From contig NZ_WPAG02000002.1 of assembly GCF_013602415.1 (NCBI RefSeq), forward strand, positions 1,240,001-1,304,000: DNA of 64,000 bases, written 5' to 3'. A program made the translations under genes and the position numbers. This stretch comes from Rhodococcus sp. B50. GTDB taxonomy: Bacteria > Actinomycetota > Actinomycetes > Mycobacteriales > Mycobacteriaceae. Of the stretch, positions 53,910 to 62,396 are shown one piece after another. Below the pieces are notes generated by a model. The model saw only the letters and a program-made list of their open reading frames with translations, was not told the origin of the DNA and did no database searches. Every line of letters begins with the position of its first letter. The stretch's first letter is position 1.

Positions 53910-53960
53910 GGCGACAGGATTACCGCTGGCGAGGCGGCCGCGCCGCCTGGAGCGACTCAG

Positions 53961-54788
53961 TCATTGCTCTGCTCGCGCGAGCACTCTGCGCGCCTGCCGA
54001 GCAACCGCTTCGTCGATCAAGAACCCTTCCGCGTCCACAGCAACCCCGGAGTCCGCCGCGTCGAGACACGCAAGCACAGCACGGGCATCGCGCACCTCGT
54101 CCTGCGAGGGGGTGAACACTCGACGGACCGGTTCGAGCTGCGCAGGGTGAATACATGCCCGCCCGACGAACCCGAGCCGCGCAAGAGCTCGGGTGTCGGC
54201 CTCCAGGGCGTCCCCGTCGCGGAAGTTACGCGACACCGCGGCCGGGGGCGGGTCGATGCCTGCCGCCACACTCGCCGCGACGACTCGACTACGTGCGAAC
54301 AGCAACGCGGTGCCATCGTCATCGACTTCGACACCGAGATCCGCGGCCAGATCCACTTCCCCGAGTTGCAGAAACCGCAACCGGGGCGCACGCGCGATGG
54401 CCAGGGCGTCGAACACACCGGCAGCGGTCTCGATCAACGCGGACACTGTGGCGTCGGGGCAGACGTCGGCCAGGAGCCTGTCGACCTGCTCGACCTCGCT
54501 CGCGGATCCCACCTTCGGCAGCCACACTCCCGCAAGGTGCGGGTGGGCGACAGCGCAGATGTCTGCTTCCTGCAAGGCGCCCGGGTTCACGCGCACCCAC
54601 ACCTCCACCGATCCGGGTGCGAGCGCAGCAATCCACCGAGCTACCGTCTCACGCGCAAGCACCTTTCGATCAGCGGCGACCGCGTCCTCGAGGTCCAACA
54701 CAATCGCGTCGGCGCCCGAGGTGAGCGCCTTGTCGAAACGCTCCGGGCGGTCCCCCGGGACGTAGAGGTAGGTCAGCGCTACGGTCAC
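53961..54788 (-). CDS. HpcH/HpaI aldolase / CitE-like lyase
   Basis: A 275-residue TIM-barrel lyase of the CitE-like group. Conserved parts are LYVPGDRPERFDKAL at the start, VLDLEDAV with its acidic residues, VWVRVN (Arg), LPKVGS, ALIETAAGVFD (metal Glu), LGEVDLAADLG (metal Asp), and the late GRACIHPAQLE. Free-standing CitE-like enzymes cleave CoA thioesters such as citramalyl-CoA or methylmalyl-CoA to acetyl- or propionyl-CoA plus an oxoacid. The start GTG 54788 overlaps the acyl-CoA dehydrogenase stop. It is the last gene of the operon. Confidence 0.9.
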   Translation of the reverse strand: MTVALTYLYVPGDRPERFDKALTSGADAIVLDLEDAVAADRKVLARETVARWIAALAPGSVEVWVRVNPGALQEADICAVAHPHLAGVWLPKVGSASEVEQVDRLLADVCPDATVSALIETAAGVFDALAIARAPRLRFLQLGEVDLAADLGVEVDDDGTALLFARSRVVAASVAAGIDPPPAAVSRNFRDGDALEADTRALARLGFVGRACIHPAQLEPVRRVFTPSQDEVRDARAVLACLDAADSGVAVDAEGFLIDEAVARQARRVLARAEQ

Positions 54789-55948
54789 CCGATGACCCCG
54801 GAACCGGAGACCAGTGCCTTGGCGATGACGGTCCGCATGATGTCGTTTGTGCCCTCACCGATCGACATGAGGGGAGCGTCGCGGTACAACCGCTCGACGA
54901 CGAACTCCGTCGAGTATCCGTAGCCGCCGTGGATACGCATCGCTTCGAGGCTCGCAGTGATGGCAGTCTCGGACGCGAAGTACTTCGCCATTCCGGCCTC
55001 CATATCCACGCGCTTGCCCGAATCTGCTTGTGATGCCGCCCAATACGTCATCAGACGCGCAGCCTGCAGATGAGTGGCGATGTCCGCCAGCTTGAGTTGG
55101 ATGGCCTGGAAATCTGCGATCGGCTGCCCGAACGCGGTGCGCTCCCGCGCGTAGGACAGGGCTGCGTCGTAGGCGGCCTGTGCGATACCGACGCTGCGGC
55201 CCGCAATGTTGAGCCTCCCGATCTCGAGGCCCGACAGTGCCTGCTGCAGACCGCGACCTTCCGTTCCCCCGAGCAACACGTCGGCAGGGACCCGGACATT
55301 GTCGAGCAGAATCTCGCAGGACTCGGTGCCCTTGTAACCCAGTTTGCCGAGGTCGCGTTGCACCTCGAACCCGGGGAGCGTGGTGTCGATCAACAGGATG
55401 CTCATGCCCTTGTGTGCCGGCTCCGCGGACGGGTCGGTCTTCACCAGGACCGGGAGGACATTCGCGTGCCGAGCATTGGTGATCCACGTCTTGGCACCGT
55501 TGACGACATAGTGGTCACCGTCGCGGCGCGCGGTCGTCCGGATGCCCTGCAGGTCCGTGCCCGCGCCAGGCTCGGTAAGACCGATACCGGTCCGCCACTC
55601 CCCCGTGGCCAACTTCGGCAGCAAGTTCTGCTTCTGTTCCTCGGTGCCGTGCCGGTTGATCATCCAGCAGGACAGGTTGTGGCTACCCAGAATCCCGGCG
55701 ATGCCCATCCAGCCGCGGGCCAGCTCCTCGTATACCAACGTGAACGACACCTTGTCGAGGTCGATACCGCCGTACTCCTCGGGCGTGGTGATGCCGAACA
55801 GTCCCATGGCCTTCATGTGTTCGACGATCTCGGTTGGATACCGTCCCGACCTCTCCCACTCATTGGCGACGGGCACGATTTCCTTGTCCACGAAGTGACG
55901 CAACGCCTTTCGGAACTCCAATTGCTGCTCGTCGAAGGTGAAATCCAT
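54785..55948 (-). CDS. Acyl-CoA dehydrogenase
   Basis: A 387-residue flavoprotein of the usual length. Family motifs are TEPGAGTDLQGI and the FAD-binding segments WITNARHANV and RTAFGQPIADFQAIQ. The catalytic base Glu365 is in GEGTNDIMR, and IHGGYGYSTEF precedes it. It introduces a double bond in an acyl-CoA and passes electrons to ETF. ATG 55948 has AGGAG seven bases upstream. In this operon a short branched or dicarboxylic acyl-CoA (for example methylsuccinyl-CoA) is a reasonable substrate, but the sequence does not decide it. Confidence 0.92.
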   Translation of the reverse strand: MDFTFDEQQLEFRKALRHFVDKEIVPVANEWERSGRYPTEIVEHMKAMGLFGITTPEEYGGIDLDKVSFTLVYEELARGWMGIAGILGSHNLSCWMINRHGTEEQKQNLLPKLATGEWRTGIGLTEPGAGTDLQGIRTTARRDGDHYVVNGAKTWITNARHANVLPVLVKTDPSAEPAHKGMSILLIDTTLPGFEVQRDLGKLGYKGTESCEILLDNVRVPADVLLGGTEGRGLQQALSGLEIGRLNIAGRSVGIAQAAYDAALSYARERTAFGQPIADFQAIQLKLADIATHLQAARLMTYWAASQADSGKRVDMEAGMAKYFASETAITASLEAMRIHGGYGYSTEFVVERLYRDAPLMSIGEGTNDIMRTVIAKALVSGSGVIG

Positions 55949-55980
55949 GATGGCTCCTGAGATGTTCGGTGCACGGGTAG

Positions 55981-57357
55981 TCAGTGCAGGGGTGCGGGCG
56001 CGATGAGGGCCGCAAGATCGAGGACTGCGGTCAGATCCGGCTCGTCGACAAGCCCGAAGATCCGGTCGGCAAGCTCCGCGGCACGAGGATGATCGCCGCA
56101 GTTGGCGGTGAACTTGGCGAGCAACTGCTGGTCGTCGAGGGGGAATGCGGCGGTGCCGCGGCTGCCTTCGACGCGTCCCTCGAGCACACGCCCGTCGGCG
56201 AGGGTGATGATCGCATGCCCGGGTGCCGACGCCGCCGGCCCCTCGGTCGGGGCTTCGACGACACGAACCGTGCGGGCGGTCGCGAGTACCGACTTTCGGG
56301 CGATCGATGCGTCGGTGTAGGTCGCGACGTCGATACGTCCGTCGTGCACGAGTGCAGCGACGCTCCACGGCAGGTCGAATTTGCCGTCGTAGGTGCTACG
56401 GGGTGCAGCCACACCGGCGTTCGGACCACACACGATCGGCACGGAATCCGGATGAACGTGCACCTCGATGTCGGCCACCTGTGCGGGATCCGCAGCCGTA
56501 TCGGTCAGAGCCGCTGCGACCGCGTCGAGGGTGACGTGCATGAGTTGGCAACTCGGGTAGGGCTTGATGCCGATGCGGGTCGCTTCCCAGTCGGTGCCCA
56601 ATCCATCCGTCAACGCCGTGAGGTCTGCGGGTCGCTCCGACATCGACGCGTACACACCTCGACGCCCTTCGAGCACCGAGGTCGGGCCGCTGGCGCCTGC
56701 AGCAGCCAGTCGGGCTGCGAGGATCCCGCCCAGTGTGGCCGAGCCGGGGTGAAGCGCCTTGGTGTCGGCATCGGTATCGAGGAACTCGAGCAGCCCTCCA
56801 CTCGACGAGCCCGCGACACCGAGAGCGTGCACCAACACCGGCACCGGCAACCTGGTCAACTTGCCCGCGACAAGGGCCGCGGCGAACGGTCCGACCACGG
56901 CTGTCGCGTGCAGTCCGCGTCCGTGGAAGCCATGAGGGCTGACGGCCCCGAGCCGGCACGCCGTCTCCAGTCCGATCGCAGCGGCGGTGAGAACTTCTGC
57001 TCCGGTAGCTCGAACTTGTTGTCCGACAGCGAATGCTGCAGGCAGCGACACCGCTGTAGCGTGAACGAGGGCACCGGCATGGGTGTCGTCGAAGTCCAAC
57101 GCGTGCACCAGCACCGCGGTCGCCATACCTGCAGCCGGAGCCGAGATCGCCCGCTTCGCGGTCAGCGCTCTGGCCTCGGCCGGACCGCCGAGCGCATCGG
57201 CAACCGTCCACGCCGCTTGCCCGTATCCGAGGCGTTGCGCGGCGACGGCATTACCGACCCCATCGAGAAGATGCCGGGCTACAGCGTGCCGGACATCGTC
57301 GGACAGGTCCGCGATGGTCAGGTCGTGGGCCCATTGTGCGAGTACCGACGACGTCAC
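55981..57357 (-). CDS. MmgE/PrpD-family protein
   Basis: A 458-residue protein of the family that includes 2-methylcitrate dehydratase, cis-aconitate decarboxylase (the itaconate-forming enzyme) and iminodisuccinate epimerase. Typical parts are the His/Asp-rich HALDFDDTHAGALVHATA, a GRGLHATAVVGPFAAAL helix, and IGIKPYPSCQLMHVTLDA. The start is GTG 57357 inside the CoA-transferase stop. Both decarboxylase and dehydratase activity are possible; the acyl-CoA neighbours fit C5 or C6 tricarboxylic or dicarboxylic acid metabolism. Confidence 0.88.
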   Translation of the reverse strand: MTSSVLAQWAHDLTIADLSDDVRHAVARHLLDGVGNAVAAQRLGYGQAAWTVADALGGPAEARALTAKRAISAPAAGMATAVLVHALDFDDTHAGALVHATAVSLPAAFAVGQQVRATGAEVLTAAAIGLETACRLGAVSPHGFHGRGLHATAVVGPFAAALVAGKLTRLPVPVLVHALGVAGSSSGGLLEFLDTDADTKALHPGSATLGGILAARLAAAGASGPTSVLEGRRGVYASMSERPADLTALTDGLGTDWEATRIGIKPYPSCQLMHVTLDAVAAALTDTAADPAQVADIEVHVHPDSVPIVCGPNAGVAAPRSTYDGKFDLPWSVAALVHDGRIDVATYTDASIARKSVLATARTVRVVEAPTEGPAASAPGHAIITLADGRVLEGRVEGSRGTAAFPLDDQQLLAKFTANCGDHPRAAELADRIFGLVDEPDLTAVLDLAALIAPAPLH

Positions 57358-58568
57358 GTCCGAGCCCCGCTCGCCTGCTTGCCGAAGGCACCTTGACCGG
57401 TCAGCTCCGCAACGCGCTCGGTGCTGTAGCCGAGATCGCGGACGATCTCGTCGAAGTGTTCGTTACGCAGCGGAGCACGCCGGTACTGCGGTGGCTCGGA
57501 GCCGAACCGGACCGGCGAGGCGACTTGGCGTACCGTGCCGAAGGTGGGGTGTTCGGTCTCGACGAGGAGGCCTCGTGCAAGAGTGTGCGGTTCGGTGAGA
57601 GCCTGGGCGACGTCGTTGATCGGGCCCGACGGCACACCGGCCGGTTGCAGGCGCGAGAGCCAGTAGTCCACAGGCTGCGTCGCGAAGGCCTGCTCGAGAA
57701 TGGGGAGGAGTTCGCCTTGGTTCTCACCGCGCAGTGCGAAGTTCGCGAAGCGGGGATCGGCGCCCAGATCGGGCCTGTCGATCGCGACGACGAGGCGCTC
57801 CCAGAACTTCTCCTTGGCGCAGCCGACGACGAACCAGCCGTCGCTGGCCTCGAATGCCTGGAACGGTACGAGGGAGGGATGCGCCGAGTTCTTGGTGCGT
57901 ACCGGTTCGAAGCCGGCGTTCAGATGCCAGGTGGCCGGGTAGGTGAGCAGCGACATCGCGGTGTCGTAGAGCGAGACGTCGCAGTCCCCACCGACGCCGT
58001 CTCGTTTGGCGGCGTGGAGTCCGGACAGCAGGCTGATCGCGGCGACGAAGCCACCCGAATAGTCCACGAGCGAGAGGCCGGACTTGGTGGGAGGTCCGTC
58101 GGGGTCGCCGGTGACGCTCATCCAGCCTGCGAGTCCTTGCAGGATGTAGTCGTAGCCGGGCTCTTTCGCGCGTGGGCCGGTCATACCGAAACCGGTGAGA
58201 CTGCAGCAGACGATGGCCGGATTGAGATGCTTGAGGTCGTCATAGGTGATACCGATCTTCGCGGGGACGTCCCCGCGAAGGTTGGAGTAGACGGCGTCGC
58301 TGGTGCGGACGAGGTCTTCGAACACTGCGCGGCCGGCCGGGGACGACAAATCCAGCGAAAGACTGCGTTTGTTGCGGTTGAAGGTCTCGAAGAACAACGA
58401 GTCTTCGCCGTCGTTGTAGGGCGGGACGTAACGTCCGACATCTCCGCCGACATTCGGGTCCTCGATCTTGATGACGTCGGCGCCGAGGTCGGCGAGGTGA
58501 ACGCTACCGAAAGGACCGGCCCCGTATTGCTCGAGGGAGATGATGCGGACGTCTGCGAGTGGCTTCAT
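57354..58568 (-). CDS. CaiB/BaiF family (class III) CoA-transferase
   Basis: A 404-residue CoA-transferase with N-terminal ADVRIISLEQYGAGPFGSVHLADLGADVIKIEDP (in part EQYGAGPFGSVHLADLGADV) and the catalytic Asp169 in SLVDYSGG, at the same number as in formyl-CoA transferase. The region GYDYILQGLAGWMSVTG is also typical. ATG 58568 lies in the MaoC stop. It probably loads the substrate acid onto CoA, for instance from succinyl-CoA, as the first committed step of this operon. Confidence 0.92.
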   Translation of the reverse strand: MKPLADVRIISLEQYGAGPFGSVHLADLGADVIKIEDPNVGGDVGRYVPPYNDGEDSLFFETFNRNKRSLSLDLSSPAGRAVFEDLVRTSDAVYSNLRGDVPAKIGITYDDLKHLNPAIVCCSLTGFGMTGPRAKEPGYDYILQGLAGWMSVTGDPDGPPTKSGLSLVDYSGGFVAAISLLSGLHAAKRDGVGGDCDVSLYDTAMSLLTYPATWHLNAGFEPVRTKNSAHPSLVPFQAFEASDGWFVVGCAKEKFWERLVVAIDRPDLGADPRFANFALRGENQGELLPILEQAFATQPVDYWLSRLQPAGVPSGPINDVAQALTEPHTLARGLLVETEHPTFGTVRQVASPVRFGSEPPQYRRAPLRNEHFDEIVRDLGYSTERVAELTGQGAFGKQASGART

Positions 58569-59119
58569 GACAGCGCGCCTTCCGGGGCGGGTGTCGGCAG
58601 TTGCAGCGGCCCGCTCTTGGCTTCGGGGAAGTAGTTCTGGCCGATTCCGCTCTCGCGGGTGGCGACCATGACCGATCGCTTCCATGAAATGACTTCGGTG
58701 CCATCCTGATTCAGCCCACGGGTGATCATGGATACGATTCCGGCATAGGGACGGGATTCGGACAGGCGCAGTCCCGTGCAGATGCTTTCCGCATAGATGG
58801 TGTCACCTACGTAGACGGGATGCGACATCTTGATGTCGGTGAACGCCAGGTTCGAGATGGCGTTCTGGCTCATGTCGAGCACCGAGATCCCCAGCACCAC
58901 AGCAACGGTCAGGCCGGAGTTGACGATGACCTTGCCGTCGGTGATGGGGTTCTGTGCCGCGAGGTGGGCGTTGAAATGGTTCTGGTTGGTGTTCATCGAC
59001 AGCAACGTGATCCACGTGTTGTCGGCTTCGGAGATCGTGCGCCCGATGGGGTGCTGGTAGATATCCCCTACTACGTAGTCCTCGAAGAATCGGCCGAGAA
59101 CAGCCTGATGCACTGCCAC
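58565..59119 (-). CDS. MaoC-type hydratase (itaconyl/mesaconyl-CoA hydratase-like)
   Basis: A 184-residue hot-dog-fold hydratase. The active-site region reads SMNTNQNHFNAH (41-52), where the hydratase-2 Asp is replaced by Asn and the His is kept at 48. IVNSGLTVAVVLGISVLDMSQNAI and HPVYVGDTIYAES are typical of the single-domain group that includes mesaconyl-CoA hydratases and M. tuberculosis Rv2499c. The start GTG 59119 has GAGGAG upstream. First gene of the operon, it should add water to an unsaturated acyl-CoA to give the substrate of the CitE-like lyase. Confidence 0.88.
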   Translation of the reverse strand: MAVHQAVLGRFFEDYVVGDIYQHPIGRTISEADNTWITLLSMNTNQNHFNAHLAAQNPITDGKVIVNSGLTVAVVLGISVLDMSQNAISNLAFTDIKMSHPVYVGDTIYAESICTGLRLSESRPYAGIVSMITRGLNQDGTEVISWKRSVMVATRESGIGQNYFPEAKSGPLQLPTPAPEGALS

Positions 59120-59171
59120 CGTGTCTCCTCACATCAGTTCGGCGAGTACGTTCCCTCGAACAATACATCAG

Positions 59172-59181
59172 ACATTTGAGG
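59172..59181. promoter_or_regulatory. ACATTTGAGG element upstream of the MaoC operon
   Basis: This ten-base element lies 53 bases before the MaoC start. It recurs with one change (ACATCTGAGG) at 60169-60178 before the hyuA-like gene. A GntR gene sits between the two, so both may be its sites. Confidence 0.4.
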
Positions 59182-59256
59182 GGTCAATAGGGCGGCGCAA
59201 GCCAATTTTCGCAAGACAGGGTGCTCAACAGTGCATAAAAAGCAGATGTTTTGGAT

Positions 59257-59991
59257 CTACGCGGAGCCGCGCCGATCCATGCGGCGATAGGAGTCACCCA
59301 GATTGTCCAGATGCCGACGCATCAGATCCATTGCAGCCATCGAGTCCCCGGCGGCAACGACATCGAGGAGCGCGCGATGATCGTGATCGACACACTGCCA
59401 GAAGCCTTCCGGGGCGCGATCGCGCCCGAATCTGCTGGACAGCACCCGGAACACCGGAGCGGTGATCAACTCCAGCAACGGGTTGTCGGTCGCGCGAAGG
59501 AGAATCAGGTGGAACTCCTGATTCTTCGCGAACGTCTCGGGACCCTGCAGCTCGTCCGGGTCGAAGATGGACGCTTCGAGGTGCGCGAGGTGCTCCTCCG
59601 TGCGACGGAACGCAGCCATGCCCGCCGCCGGCACCTCCATCAGGTTGCGCACTTCCATCAACTGCGCCACAGTGACCGTTTCCGCCGCCGCCATCAATGC
59701 CACACCCGTCTCGAGATGCGCGCTGATATGCCCGACGCTGGGTGCGGCGACGAAACTTCCCCCGGTGACACCTCTAGTGGTGGTGATCAAGTTCTGACTC
59801 GCCAGCGAACGCAGAGCCTCGCGGATCGTGCTGCGGCCGACGCCGAATTCGGCGGTCAGCTCGGCTTCACCGGGCAACCGGGCACCCGGTTGCAGCTCAC
59901 CGGACAGGATTCGGTTGCGCAGATGCTCGGCCAGGACCGCATAGGCAGGTCCGTTCTTGGCGGGCGCATCCCGGGTCGTCGGTTCGGTCAC
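59257..59991 (-). CDS. GntR-family (FadR/FCD) regulator
   Basis: A 244-residue regulator. The winged helix is at about 15-85 (HLRNRILSGELQPGARLPGEAELTAEFGVGRSTIREALRSL in part), followed by a helical FCD domain with QEFHLILLRATDNPLL, which carries the usual metal-binding histidine. The start GTG 59991 fits the domain; the frame upstream to 60084 is not typical. It lies between the C5-type operon and the divergent hyuAB pair and could control both. Confidence 0.9.
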   Translation of the reverse strand: MTEPTTRDAPAKNGPAYAVLAEHLRNRILSGELQPGARLPGEAELTAEFGVGRSTIREALRSLASQNLITTTRGVTGGSFVAAPSVGHISAHLETGVALMAAAETVTVAQLMEVRNLMEVPAAGMAAFRRTEEHLAHLEASIFDPDELQGPETFAKNQEFHLILLRATDNPLLELITAPVFRVLSSRFGRDRAPEGFWQCVDHDHRALLDVVAAGDSMAAMDLMRRHLDNLGDSYRRMDRRGSA

Positions 59992-60168
59992 GAGGGTCGA
60001 CTCTTTTCTCTCGAAAGCGGCGGTGGATGGGCCGAGCCTAACCCGACCCTCCGGTCGGGACAGGACATCACGCATGCACCCCACACGACGTAATCATCCG
60101 CTCTTTAGGCTCCTTTTCCAAGGATTAGGCCTCAAGAAGGCGGGATCCGTCGCAGATTTCGACTGAAA

Positions 60169-60178
60169 ACATCTGAGG
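60169..60178. promoter_or_regulatory. ACATCTGAGG element upstream of hyuA
   Basis: The element recurs, with one change, from 59172-59181. It lies in AT-richer DNA 137 bases before the hyuA-like start and 178 bases before the GntR start. It is a candidate GntR operator in the divergent promoter region. Confidence 0.4.
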
Positions 60179-60314
60179 TATTGATTTCTCGGGCGCCCTC
60201 AAGCACGATGACCTACATCACCTCTCCCGGTGACCCCCACCCCAGACTTCGGACCGCCGCACGGCTCGGTCGTCCCCTCCGCTCCTCGCGGGCCCCGAAA
60301 GATTGGAAGTATTG

Positions 60315-62396
60315 ATGAAGAGAATCGGAGTCGACGTCGGCGGCACGTTCACCGACCTCGTGCTGTGGGACGACGACGGCACCGTAGTGGTCCACAAGAC
60401 TCCGTCGACGAACCACGACCCGTCCATCGGAACCATGGACGGAATCGAGGTCCTCGCCGAACGCGCCGGCATCGACCCATCCGACATCGACATGTTCTTC
60501 CACGGCACCACCGTCGCCACCAACATCGTGCTCGAACACAACGGGTGCAACGTCGGCATGATCACCACCGAGGGCTTCCGCGACCTTCTGCACATCGCCC
60601 GCAAGAAGCGTCCCCTCAACTACTCCAACTACCAGGACCTGCCCTGGCAGAAATGGCAACTGGTGCCGCGCCGCAACCGCCGGGTCGTACCCGAACGGAT
60701 CGACGCTGCAGGCAACGTCCTCGTACCGCTGGACGAAGATTCAGTGCGTCGAGAAGTTCGCCTGCTCCGCGAACGCGGAGTCGACGCCATCGCCGTCGCC
60801 TTCCTGCACTCCTACCGCAACCCCACGCACGAAAAGCGTGTCAAGGACATCATTCTCGAGGAATATCCCGAGGTGTTCATCTCGCTGTCCAGCGAGGTCG
60901 CACCTCAGTACCGCGAGTACGAACGCTTCTCCACCGCGGCACTCAACGCCTTCATCGGACCGAAGACCTCGAGCTACATCGCCAACCTTGCAGAGAAGGC
61001 CGCCGCGGCTCAGGTCGGCGACGACGTGCACCTGATGACTTCCGCCGGCGGTCTCGTCACTTCTCGTAGTGCGAGTGAACACCCGGTCTCCCTTCTGACC
61101 AGCGGCGTGGTCGCCGGACTGCTGGGTGGATGCGCCATCGGTAAGGCCTCCGGATTCCCGAGTGTCATCACACTCGACGTGGGCGGCACGTCGGCCGACA
61201 TCGGCGTGGCCCCCAACGGGACCCTTCGAATGAAGCACCTCCTCGACACCCGCATCGGCGACTACCACGCCATGGTGCCGATGGCCGAAGTCGACACGAT
61301 CGGCGCCGGCGGTGGCTCCATCGCCATGGTCGACGAGGGCGGCATGTTCCGGGTCGGACCCCGCAGCGCCGGCGCATTCCCCGGACCCGCCTGCTACGCC
61401 CGAGGCGGCACCGAACCGACCTCGACCGACGCCATGGTGATGATGGGCTGGCTACGCGAGGACAGCTTCCTGTCCGGAACCATGGAAGTCGAACCCGGAC
61501 TCGCCCGCACCGCGATCCAGACCCACATCGCCGACAAGCTCGGAACCGACGTGGACGAAGCCGCGATGGGAATCTTCAAGATCCTCGCCCACTCCATGAC
61601 CGAGGCGATCAGCCTCCACTCCGTGCGCAAAGGCTACGATCCGCGCGACTTCTCGCTCATCGCCGAAGGCGGCGCAGGGCCGCTCTTCGCGTGGCAGATC
61701 GCAGACCAACTCGGCATTCCGCGTGTCATCGTGCCCGGACACCCCGGAATCACCTCGGCAGTCGGCCTGCTGACCACCGACATCCGGTACGAAATTCCCA
61801 CCACTGTGTGGACCTCGTCCGCGGACGCGGATCTGAACCTGCTGCAAAAACAGATGGACCGGCTCTCCCGCGAGGCAGCGGCTCAACTCGAGGCCGACGG
61901 TGTTCCCGCCGAGAACATCTTCCTCGAACGAAGCGTGGACTGCCGCTACGTCGGGCAGGGCTACGAACTGCGGGTCCCGGCACCCGACGGTGATATCGAC
62001 GATGTCTGGGTCAAGACCGTCGCCGAGGCCTTCCACGAGGCACACGGACGGACCTACTCCCAGCGTTTCGACGACAAGTCCGTTCAGTTGATCAACATCC
62101 GCGTCACGGGTGTCGGTGCCGTACCGCACGTCCGCATCACCGAGATCGAGAAGGGCACCGCAGATTCCTCCGCGGCGATCAAGACCATGACCCGAGCATT
62201 GTTCTGGCGCGACGAGACTGCTCCCCCGGAGTGGATCGACACTCCGGTCTACGACCGCGCGCTTCTCCTGGCAGGCAACACCATCGAAGGTCCCGCCATC
62301 GTCGAACAGTTCGACTCCACGACCATCATCGGCATGAACCAGCACGCGACCGTCGACGCGGTCGGCCACATCATCATCGAGAGGAAGCCCGCATGA
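60315..62396 (+). CDS. Hydantoinase A / oxoprolinase-family subunit
   Basis: A 693-residue ASKHA-fold ATPase subunit. The phosphate loop GVDVGGTFTD is at 5-14, FHGTTVATNIVLEH follows, and the second ATP segment is LDVGGTSADIG near 297-307. GAGGGSIA and GAGPLFAWQIA are also typical. The family includes ATP-dependent N-methylhydantoinase, 5-oxoprolinase and the acetone/acetophenone carboxylases. ATG 60315 has GGAAG six bases upstream; an in-frame TTG four codons earlier is less likely. It is translated together with the hyuB-like gene (ATGA overlap). Confidence 0.92.
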   Translation: MKRIGVDVGGTFTDLVLWDDDGTVVVHKTPSTNHDPSIGTMDGIEVLAERAGIDPSDIDMFFHGTTVATNIVLEHNGCNVGMITTEGFRDLLHIARKKRPLNYSNYQDLPWQKWQLVPRRNRRVVPERIDAAGNVLVPLDEDSVRREVRLLRERGVDAIAVAFLHSYRNPTHEKRVKDIILEEYPEVFISLSSEVAPQYREYERFSTAALNAFIGPKTSSYIANLAEKAAAAQVGDDVHLMTSAGGLVTSRSASEHPVSLLTSGVVAGLLGGCAIGKASGFPSVITLDVGGTSADIGVAPNGTLRMKHLLDTRIGDYHAMVPMAEVDTIGAGGGSIAMVDEGGMFRVGPRSAGAFPGPACYARGGTEPTSTDAMVMMGWLREDSFLSGTMEVEPGLARTAIQTHIADKLGTDVDEAAMGIFKILAHSMTEAISLHSVRKGYDPRDFSLIAEGGAGPLFAWQIADQLGIPRVIVPGHPGITSAVGLLTTDIRYEIPTTVWTSSADADLNLLQKQMDRLSREAAAQLEADGVPAENIFLERSVDCRYVGQGYELRVPAPDGDIDDVWVKTVAEAFHEAHGRTYSQRFDDKSVQLINIRVTGVGAVPHVRITEIEKGTADSSAAIKTMTRALFWRDETAPPEWIDTPVYDRALLLAGNTIEGPAIVEQFDSTTIIGMNQHATVDAVGHIIIERKPA

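Noticed and set aside
53712..54923. A 403-residue plus-strand frame with a Gly-Cys repeat
   Set aside because: The repeat makes it look like a structural protein, but the rest is antisense to the CitE-like gene, and it has no ribosome site.
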